NCBI GenBank assembly: GCA_964566965.1
Contig: CAZMKO010000120.1
Coordinates: 1 to 5,316 of the forward strand
Source of the DNA: Oleiagrimonas sp964566965
Lineage (GTDB): Bacteria; Pseudomonadota; Gammaproteobacteria; Xanthomonadales; Rhodanobacteraceae
DNA length: 5,316 bases
Direction: 5' to 3'
How positions within the stretch are numbered: the first letter of the stretch is position 1; every line of letters starts with the position of its first letter. The notes under the pieces are model-generated. The model did no database searches and was not told the origin of the DNA. It saw nothing but the letters and a program-made list of their open reading frames with translations. The translations under genes and the position numbers were made by a program. Positions 1 to 5,316 of the stretch are shown here, in pieces.

Positions 1-146
1 GGGGATGCGAAACAGTTCCGCGAATTACCGGATGTCATTCGGCTGCGGACGAGGGGGCGTCACAGTGGTGTGGCCATGGCAATACCGGTGGTTCCGGATA
101 CGACAACGCATGTTTGTTGCCACCAACGGAGCCATGGGGACCACTG
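1..146. other. Upstream leader, no gene supported
   Basis: This is the stretch before the receptor gene. I see no coding segment with family resemblance: the + strand frame open from position 5 runs on into the receptor in another frame and gives an Arg/His-rich shadow peptide. No convincing sigma-70 promoter could be picked out. The nearest -10-like words (for example GATACG at 97-102) match only about half of the consensus and lack a well-spaced -35. The promoter may use another sigma factor or lie before the window. The segment ends with the likely ribosome binding site at 136-140. Confidence 0.5.
136..140 (+). promoter_or_regulatory. Ribosome binding site of the TonB-dependent receptor
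   Basis: GGGGA lies six bases before the ATG at 147, a normal Shine-Dalgarno spacing. It is the main reason for choosing ATG 147 over the in-frame TTG at 114, which would add 11 residues in front of an otherwise typical signal peptide. A second purine patch, CGGAG at 127-131, is too far from ATG 147 (15 bases) to be the preferred site. Confidence 0.55.
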
Positions 147-3050
147 ATGCATCTGACCACGAACCGCCTGTCGCTGGCGATCGGCCTGACACTGCCCTTC
201 AGCCTCGCTCTCGCCACGCTGCCGGTGCACGCCGGCGACATGGCTTCCCACGCCGCCACCAGCAACACCGCGGCGGACACACCGGCACCCGAAGGCGCCG
301 GCCAGCAAACCACTGACAGTGACTCCGGCAACGACCAGGATGACGCCAAGAAGCTCGACGCGGTGGTCGTCACCGGCTCGCTGATCCGGCGCGTCGATCG
401 TGAGACCGCCAGTCCGGTGATCACCATCGACCGCGATGACATCACCAATTCCGGCAAGCCGACGTTGGGCGACGTGGTGCAACAGATGCCCAACATCGCC
501 GGCAACGCCGTCAACACCTACAACAACGGCAATGGCGGTGGCGTGGCCTCTCCCAGCACCGAGGCCGGCGCCGGCGCCACCCGCGTTTCGCTGCGCGGTC
601 TGGGCACCGGCCGCACGCTGATGCTGGTCAACGGCCAACGCATGCTCAACGGCGACGTCAACATGCTGCCGCAGAGCATGATCAAACGCATCGACGTGCT
701 GGCCGAGGGCGCGTCCACGACCTACGGTTCCGATGCCATCGGCGGCGTGGTCAACTTTGTGCTGCGCGACCATTTCGACGGCGTCGAGATCGGCCTCAAC
801 GACGGCATCTCCGACCATGGCGACGGCCAGCGCTACGGCGTCAACATCACCGCCGGCAAGGATTCGGACCGCTACAACATCGTCGGTGGCATCGACTACA
901 ACCGTTACCTGGACGTGGCGCGGCCGCGCCGCGACTTCGCCAAGCTGATTTCGCTGGCCGACGGACAAATCGTGCCGGGCGGTTCCAGTTCCAACCCGTC
1001 CGGCTACATCCAGCTGCCGCCGGGCCTGTCCAGCCAGTTCGGGGGCTGCTCGCACGCCACGCTGGGCGGTGGCGACGGCTCCAGCCTGGGCGACTACCGC
1101 TGCTACGACGCGCTTACCGACACCTACGACTATTCCAGCAGCAACTTCATCCAGACCGCGCAGGAGCGTACCGACGGCTTCTTCCACGCCAGCGTGGATC
1201 TGACCGACGACATGACCGCCTTCGTGGATGCGTTCTACAACCACACCGTATCCTCGGGCGTGGACGCGGCCGCGCCGGTCGGTACCGGCGACGGGCTGGT
1301 CATCCGCGCCGACAATCCGATCAACCCCTTCGGCGTCACCTTCAGTCCCGACCCCATCCCCGGCGATCCGGACAGCGGCTACACCTTCCAGACCCGTCTG
1401 ACCGGCACCGGCGACCGCACCCACAGTTACAAGACCGACTCGGGACAGCTGATGGCCGGCCTGCGCGGACACTTCGGCCAGAGCAGCTGGGACTGGAACG
1501 TGACCCTCAACTACGGCCACACCGCGCGCACCCAGACCAACCACAACGAGCTGATCATCCCGAAGATCCAGGAAGCCATCGACAACGGCGCCAACATCTT
1601 CGACCAGGCCAGCCAGGAGGCTTCCGACGCACTCAGCCCGGGCGTCATCTCGCCGAAATACTCGCTGTACCGTTCGCTGAAATCGATCTCGTTCACCAGC
1701 AGCGGCGAGTTGTGGGACATGGCCGGCGGCACCGTGCAGGCTTCGGTCGGCGCCAACTACCGCGAACGCTGGATGAACTACACCGTGTACGACGAGGTGA
1801 TCCTGGATCCGAAGTCGGCCACCTGCGGCATCCTGCAGGAGGGTTGCGGCTCGCCCGGCCGCGGCAGCGACAACATCAAGGAAGTCTTCGGTGAACTGCT
1901 GATCCCGCTGCTGTCGGATGTGCCCGGCGCCTACACGCTGAATCTGGACCTGGGTGTGCGTACCTCCAACTACAGCAGCACCCCCGGCAGCACGACCAAC
2001 AAGAAGGTGGCCCTGGAGTGGCGCCCCGTCGCGGATCTGCTGCTGCGCGGCACCGTGTCGGAGGTGTTCCGCGCCCCCAACCTCAACCAGTTGCACGATG
2101 GGCGCTCGCTGGTACAGCCGACCGTCAACGACCCCTGTGTGGGCCTGAGCGCATCCGCGCTGGCCGAACACGCCGCGGCATGCCAGCACGTGCCGGTGAA
2201 CTGGACCGGCAATGACATCGACCAGGTCAACACCTACTACTCCGGATCGGCGGTGGTCGGTGCCACGCTCAAGCCCGAGCACGGCAAGTCCATCGACTTC
2301 GGCCTGGTCTATGCACCACGATGGCTGGAAGGCTTCAACACCAGCGTCGACTTCTGGCACATTTACCTGAAGGACACGCTGACGGCGATTGGTGGCTCGA
2401 CCGTCCTCAACACCTGCTTCGCCAACAACAACAGCCCGTTCTGCGACTTTATCCACCGCAAGGATGACACCTCCCGCACGCCGGGCCAGGTGTTCTACCT
2501 GGACACCCCGGTGGTGAATCTGGGCAACCTCAGTACCGCCGGTGTGGATTTCACCGTCAACTACGACATTCCGCACTTCAACCTGGGCAGCGTGGATCCC
2601 GGCGACTTCGCGCTGGGCCTCAACACCTCCTACGTGGATTCGTACAACAGCAACCCCGCACCCGGTGTTCCCGGATCCACGAGCACCAACTACGCCGGCA
2701 CGTTCACCTCGCAATTCGGCAACGTCTCGCGTTTCCGCGGGGTGATGAAACTGAACTGGAAACGCCACAACTGGGACGCCCAGTGGCGCCTGCGCTACAT
2801 CAACGGCGTGACCATCCCGCATGCCGACCGGGACACCGACGCCAGCCTGAAAATGGACGACATCTTCTACAACGCCGTGCAAGTCGGCTACACGGTGCCG
2901 TCCATCCACACCCGGTTCGATGTCGGCATCGACAACGTGTTCAACAAGAAGCCGCCCAAGGCCTACCAGAACGGCGAATTCAACACCGATCCCAATACCT
3001 ATGACGTGATGCTGCGTTACTACTGGGCACGGGCAACGATCTCGTTCTGA
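147..3050 (+). CDS. TonB-dependent outer-membrane receptor
   Basis: A complete 967-residue TonB-dependent receptor, expected to carry a ligand across the outer membrane using energy from TonB-ExbB-ExbD. Residues 1-29 form a Sec signal peptide: Asn-Arg, then a hydrophobic core, ending in PVHA before GD. A short acidic, Ala/Thr-rich linker (30-69) follows, with no room for a signalling STN domain. The TonB box region is LDAVVVTGSLIRR (70-82). The plug spans about 87-207 and shows SPVITIDRDDI, the RVSLRGLGTGRTLMLVNGQR core (146-165) and the IKRIDVLAEGAS..YGSDAIGGVVNFVLR ending (179-207). The remainder is the beta-barrel, closing with a terminal Phe after ATISF, the usual signature for BAM-dependent insertion. 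Length is normal for the large Xanthomonad receptors. All eight cysteines fall in four close pairs (301/319, 560/567, 664/679, 757/766), suggesting disulfides in surface loops. The ligand cannot be read from the sequence. The downstream acylase hints at an amide-containing or acylated compound, which is inference. The family call is very secure and the start codon fairly secure. Confidence 0.96.
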   Translation: MHLTTNRLSLAIGLTLPFSLALATLPVHAGDMASHAATSNTAADTPAPEGAGQQTTDSDSGNDQDDAKKLDAVVVTGSLIRRVDRETASPVITIDRDDITNSGKPTLGDVVQQMPNIAGNAVNTYNNGNGGGVASPSTEAGAGATRVSLRGLGTGRTLMLVNGQRMLNGDVNMLPQSMIKRIDVLAEGASTTYGSDAIGGVVNFVLRDHFDGVEIGLNDGISDHGDGQRYGVNITAGKDSDRYNIVGGIDYNRYLDVARPRRDFAKLISLADGQIVPGGSSSNPSGYIQLPPGLSSQFGGCSHATLGGGDGSSLGDYRCYDALTDTYDYSSSNFIQTAQERTDGFFHASVDLTDDMTAFVDAFYNHTVSSGVDAAAPVGTGDGLVIRADNPINPFGVTFSPDPIPGDPDSGYTFQTRLTGTGDRTHSYKTDSGQLMAGLRGHFGQSSWDWNVTLNYGHTARTQTNHNELIIPKIQEAIDNGANIFDQASQEASDALSPGVISPKYSLYRSLKSISFTSSGELWDMAGGTVQASVGANYRERWMNYTVYDEVILDPKSATCGILQEGCGSPGRGSDNIKEVFGELLIPLLSDVPGAYTLNLDLGVRTSNYSSTPGSTTNKKVALEWRPVADLLLRGTVSEVFRAPNLNQLHDGRSLVQPTVNDPCVGLSASALAEHAAACQHVPVNWTGNDIDQVNTYYSGSAVVGATLKPEHGKSIDFGLVYAPRWLEGFNTSVDFWHIYLKDTLTAIGGSTVLNTCFANNNSPFCDFIHRKDDTSRTPGQVFYLDTPVVNLGNLSTAGVDFTVNYDIPHFNLGSVDPGDFALGLNTSYVDSYNSNPAPGVPGSTSTNYAGTFTSQFGNVSRFRGVMKLNWKRHNWDAQWRLRYINGVTIPHADRDTDASLKMDDIFYNAVQVGYTVPSIHTRFDVGIDNVFNKKPPKAYQNGEFNTDPNTYDVMLRYYWARATISF

Positions 3051-3062
3051 GCCATCCCCGCC

Positions 3063-3091
3063 GCCGGCCCGGCATCACACGCCGGGCCGGC
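3063..3091 (+). terminator. Strong GC hairpin after the receptor gene
   Basis: GCCGGCCCGGC (3063-3073) and GCCGGGCCGGC (3081-3091) are perfect reverse complements, giving an 11-bp all-G/C stem with a 7-base loop (ATCACAC). The stem starts 12 bases after the receptor stop codon. No T-run follows, so it is not a classical intrinsic terminator. It could cause partial termination, protect the 3' end of the receptor message, or set unequal expression of receptor and hydroxylase. The hairpin itself is certain from the sequence; its role is inferred. Confidence 0.5.
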
Positions 3092-3120
3092 CATGCGGAT
3101 CACGGAGTCGCCGAGCCACC

Positions 3121-4440
3121 ATGTCACCGCCGAACCACGCCACGCCGGACACCTTGCTGACACAGGCCCGCGCCGCCACCGAAGCGGGCGATGCCGATAC
3201 CGCCGAGACCCGTTACACGCGTCTCGCGCAGACACAACCCGGCCACATGGAGGCACTGCAGTTCCTGGCCGAGCGGGCCATGCGTCGCGGCCAGCACGAA
3301 ACGGCGACGCACTGGATCCAGGCCGCGCTGCAGGCACGACCGGACCACGCCGCCAGCTGGCACCGCCTGGCCACCGTGCAGATGAACCGGGGCGATCTCG
3401 AGGCGGCCGCCGCCAGTCTGCGGCGGGCCCTGGCGCAACAGCCGGAACTGTTCGTGGCACGCCTGCGCCTGGGCATGGTCCTGGAACGCCTGCAGGATGC
3501 ATCGGCGGCGCTGGTCGCATACTTCGGTGCCGTCACCGAGGCCCAGTCCCGGGGGCTGTGGCGCGACGATGCCAGCACGCCGCCCGGGATGCGCCGTGCC
3601 GTGAAACAGGCCATGATTTTCATCGACCGGGGCCGGCGGCAACTGTTCGACGCCGCCCTGGAGCCGCTGCGGCAACGTCACGGCACCGGCCCGCTGGAAC
3701 GCGTCGAAGCCTGCCTGGCCATCCATCTCGGCGAGCGTCCGGCACGCTTTCCCGATCCACGCCAGCGCCCGCGATTTCTATTTTTTCCCGACCTCCCGTG
3801 CCAGCCGTTCCACGATCAGGCGCATTTTCCGGCACACCGGGACCTGGAAGCGGCAGCCGCCGACATCAGCGAGGAACTTGGCCGTATTCTCCACCAAGAC
3901 TCTGGCGACGGCACGCTGGAACCGTTCTACGGAACGGGCCAGAACACGCAAGGATTGCTGGACGCCGAACCGGGCCGGACGCCGGCCTGGGACGCCTTTT
4001 TCTTCCACCGCCACGGCACCCGCCACGACGCCCACTGCCGGCACTGCCCGCGCACCGCCGGGATGCTGGAACGACTCGACCTGGTACGGATACGCGACCA
4101 TGCGCCGGAGATCCTGTTCTCGGTACTGCGTCCGGGCACGCACATTCTGCCTCACCGCGGGGTCACCAACACGCGCCTGGTCACCCATCTGCCGCTGATC
4201 GTCCCGGACCATTGCGCGCTCCGCGTCGGCGGCGAGCTGCACCGCTGGCAGGAAGGTCGCTGCGTGACATTTGACGACACGTTCGAACACGAGGCCTGGA
4301 ACCGCGGCGCCCGCACCCGCGCGGTCCTGATCCTGGACACCTGGCATCCGGACCTCACCGCCATCGAACGCGAAGCCGTGCACGATCTGGTCGTGACCAT
4401 CGGCGGTTTCAACCGCGCCTGCAAACAAGCCACCATCTGA
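3121..4440 (+). CDS. TPR-fused aspartyl/asparaginyl beta-hydroxylase (2OG-Fe(II) oxygenase)
   Basis: A complete 439-residue, two-part protein. Residues about 9-144 hold four TPR-like helical pairs of about 34 residues (9-42, 43-76, 77-110, 111-144), with repeated A..G....A......L...P spacing; these usually bind a partner protein or peptide. After a helical linker, residues about 218-420 match the aspartyl/asparaginyl beta-hydroxylase domain, which uses 2-oxoglutarate, O2 and Fe(II) to hydroxylate a beta carbon. The signature is LPHRGVTNTRLVTHLPLIVP (343-362), then TFEHEAWN (387-394) and LDTWHP (405-410). By comparison with human AspH from memory, His345 and His390 are the iron ligands, His356 and Arg400 match His690 and Arg735, and Val354 sits where AspH has Arg688. 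A His/Cys-rich patch (296-309) precedes the core. There is no signal peptide or membrane segment, so a cytoplasmic location is likely. The start at 3121 has only weak purine patches upstream (GGAG 3104-3107, CGAG 3112-3115). It follows the receptor by 70 bases on the same strand and is probably co-regulated with it. The substrate is unknown. Confidence 0.9.
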   Translation: MSPPNHATPDTLLTQARAATEAGDADTAETRYTRLAQTQPGHMEALQFLAERAMRRGQHETATHWIQAALQARPDHAASWHRLATVQMNRGDLEAAAASLRRALAQQPELFVARLRLGMVLERLQDASAALVAYFGAVTEAQSRGLWRDDASTPPGMRRAVKQAMIFIDRGRRQLFDAALEPLRQRHGTGPLERVEACLAIHLGERPARFPDPRQRPRFLFFPDLPCQPFHDQAHFPAHRDLEAAAADISEELGRILHQDSGDGTLEPFYGTGQNTQGLLDAEPGRTPAWDAFFFHRHGTRHDAHCRHCPRTAGMLERLDLVRIRDHAPEILFSVLRPGTHILPHRGVTNTRLVTHLPLIVPDHCALRVGGELHRWQEGRCVTFDDTFEHEAWNRGARTRAVLILDTWHPDLTAIEREAVHDLVVTIGGFNRACKQATI

Positions 4441-4546
4441 TGCAAACGGCCGGCATCGCGATGGCGTCCGGGGACGTCGACTCATACGGCACCGACCAGA
4501 CACGCCCGATGCCCGACCACCTCCACCGAACAAAAGGGGTTGAACC
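4441..4546 (+). other. Spacer with possible 37-codon small ORF
   Basis: The 106 bases between hydroxylase and acylase hold no T-rich terminator and no clear promoter. They are fully spanned by an open frame from ATG 4440, which overlaps the hydroxylase stop as TGATG, to TGA 4551-4553, which overlaps the first codons of the acylase. The predicted 37-residue peptide begins MQTAGIAMASGDVDSYG and ends HRTKGVEPW; it has no Cys, no hydrophobic segment and no family I recognise. By hand count, 25 of its first 28 codons after the ATG end in G or C, against roughly two thirds and one half in the other two forward frames. That is coding-like, but the stretch is short. There is no Shine-Dalgarno before ATG 4440, so translation would rely on coupling to the hydroxylase stop. 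It could also be a decayed gene fragment or chance. Confidence 0.25.
4534..4539 (+). promoter_or_regulatory. Ribosome binding site of the acylase
   Basis: AAGGGG lies seven bases before the ATG at 4547, in an A-rich patch (CAAAAGGGG) that stands out from the surrounding G/C-rich spacer. It is the clearest ribosome binding site in the window. It fixes the acylase start at ATG 4547, although the following in-frame GTG at 4550 could also serve. Confidence 0.65.
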
Positions 4547-5316
4547 ATGGTGACCGTGAAATCCGTACTGGCCGGGATGCTCCTTCCGGCTCTGCTGCTG
4601 ACCGGCACCGCTTCGGGCGCCGATGCGGACGCATCGGCGCGCTGGCAGCAACAGGCGCAGCGCGTCACCATCACCCGCGACGACTGGGGCATTCCGCATA
4701 TCCACGGCAAGACCGATGCCGACGCGGTGTTCGGGATGATCTACGCCCAGGCCGAAGACGACTTCAAGCGCGTGGAAAGCAACTATCTGGACGCCCTGGG
4801 CCGCCGTGCCGAGGCCGAGGGGAAATCGGCCATCTGGCAGGATCTGCGCATGAAGCTGTTCATCGACCCGGCGGTGATGAAGGACAAGTACGCCCGCAGC
4901 CCCGCCTGGCTGAAAAAGCTGATGGACGCCTGGGCCGACGGACTCAACTACTTCCTGGCCACGCATCCGGACGTGCACCCGCGCGTCATCACCCGTTTCG
5001 AGCCATGGATGGCATTGGCCTTCAGCGAGGGCAGCATTGGCGGCGACATCACCCGGATTTCCCTGAAGGATCTGGCCGCCTTCTACGCCGACGAGAACGC
5101 GACCCGGGTGGCCCGGACCACGCCGCCCAGCTGGGCCGAGCCGACCGGTTCCAACGGCATCGCCATCGCCCCCAAGCTCACCCATGACGGCCACGCGCTG
5201 CTGCTGATCAACCCGCACGTGACGTTCTATTTCCGCACCGAATCGCAGATGTCCAGCGACGAGGGCCTGGATGCCTACGGCGCCAGCACCTGGGGCCAGT
5301 TCTTCATCTACCAGGG
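4547..5316 (+). CDS. Penicillin acylase family N-terminal nucleophile hydrolase (3' end outside window)
   Basis: The first 256 residues of an exported amide hydrolase; the frame stays open to the window edge. Residues 1 to about 25 form a signal peptide (Lys5, hydrophobic core with LLPALLL, ending TASGA before DAD), so the enzyme should act in the periplasm. Residues about 38-190 resemble the alpha subunit, with RVTITRDDWGIPHIHG (39-54) and a family-typical GMIYAQAEDDF (63-73). The beta-subunit start is TGSNGIAIAP, where Ser202 (codon 5150-5152) after Gly201 is the expected nucleophile freed by self-cleavage. His224, in LLLINPH, is beta residue 23 when Ser202 is counted as 1. His at that position is known from cephalosporin acylases and PvdQ-type acylases, whereas penicillin G acylase has Gln. 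Complete family members run to about 750-850 residues, so roughly two thirds is missing, including the oxyanion-hole Asn. Possible substrates include acylated peptides, lipopeptides, siderophore precursors, N-acyl-homoserine lactones or beta-lactams; the sequence does not decide. It lies in line with the receptor and hydroxylase genes, 106 bases after the latter. Confidence 0.93.
   Translation, partial: MVTVKSVLAGMLLPALLLTGTASGADADASARWQQQAQRVTITRDDWGIPHIHGKTDADAVFGMIYAQAEDDFKRVESNYLDALGRRAEAEGKSAIWQDLRMKLFIDPAVMKDKYARSPAWLKKLMDAWADGLNYFLATHPDVHPRVITRFEPWMALAFSEGSIGGDITRISLKDLAAFYADENATRVARTTPPSWAEPTGSNGIAIAPKLTHDGHALLLINPHVTFYFRTESQMSSDEGLDAYGASTWGQFFIYQ

Noticed and set aside
114..146. In-frame TTG start adding 11 residues to the receptor
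   Set aside because: The added residues include several Pro and a Trp before a normal signal peptide, and ATG 147 has a well-spaced GGGGA.
60..2909. A 949-codon open frame on the - strand across almost the whole receptor gene
   Set aside because: Its codons are in exact register with the receptor codons, so a stop would require a sense TTA, CTA or TCA, which this G/C-rich gene avoids. The peptide is Val/Ala/Gly/Arg/His-rich with no family motif. The sense strand encodes an unmistakable receptor.
3093..4274. A 393-codon + strand frame overlapping the hydroxylase
   Set aside because: The product is Arg/Pro/Ala/Gly-rich without domain motifs, while the other frame carries the TPR and complete oxygenase signature.
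4454..4463. Perfect 10-base palindrome CATCGCGATG in the second spacer, as a possible operator
   Set aside because: It is short, its flanks do not pair, and no promoter is visible next to it. Such words are common in G/C-rich DNA.
3778..5218. Two long - strand frames (3778-4710 and 4409-5218) over the hydroxylase end and acylase start
   Set aside because: Each is in codon register with the gene it opposes (hydroxylase and acylase respectively), the same shadow effect as over the receptor. Neither shows a recognisable protein or ribosome binding site.
1..5316. tRNA, rRNA, CRISPR, insertion sequence or riboswitch
   Set aside because: I saw no repeat arrays, terminal inverted repeats, transposase motifs or tRNA-like folds. 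The only two spacers between genes are 70 and 106 bases long.

Overview
The window is GC-rich DNA, by eye around 65% G+C, with strong G/C bias at third codon positions. All recognisable genes read on the + strand. The protein styles suggest a Gram-negative gammaproteobacterium of the Xanthomonadales/Lysobacterales (for example the Rhodanobacter, Dyella, Luteibacter or Xanthomonas neighbourhood). The clues are a long TonB-dependent receptor with an LDAVVVTGSLIRR TonB box, a TPR-fused aspartyl/asparaginyl beta-hydroxylase, and a periplasmic penicillin-acylase-family enzyme. This placement is an inference from protein style and was not tested by a search.

Layout: 1-146 is a leader with no supported gene and ends in a Shine-Dalgarno-like GGGGA. 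147-3050 encodes a complete 967-residue outer-membrane TonB-dependent receptor. 3051-3120 is a 70-base spacer holding a perfect 11-bp GC hairpin. 3121-4440 encodes a complete 439-residue protein with N-terminal TPR helices and a C-terminal 2-oxoglutarate/Fe(II) oxygenase domain. 4441-4546 is a 106-base spacer spanned by a possible 37-codon reading frame that overlaps both neighbours. 4547 to the window end encodes the first 256 residues of a secreted Ntn-hydrolase of the penicillin acylase family, cut off by the window edge.

Working model (inference): the receptor takes up a bulky ligand across the outer membrane, and the exported acylase cuts an amide bond in that ligand or a related one in the periplasm. 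The hydroxylase has no export signal and probably acts in the cytoplasm, on a peptide, an amino-acid-like product or a partner protein. Genes for oxygenases of this kind are known next to TonB-dependent receptors in Xanthomonads, Caulobacter and Sphingomonads, but their substrates are largely undefined. The most unusual points are the three-gene combination, a Val where human AspH has Arg688, the paired cysteines of the receptor (one pair encloses a ten-residue Asn-containing loop the size of an AspH substrate macrocycle), and the possible small ORF in the second spacer.
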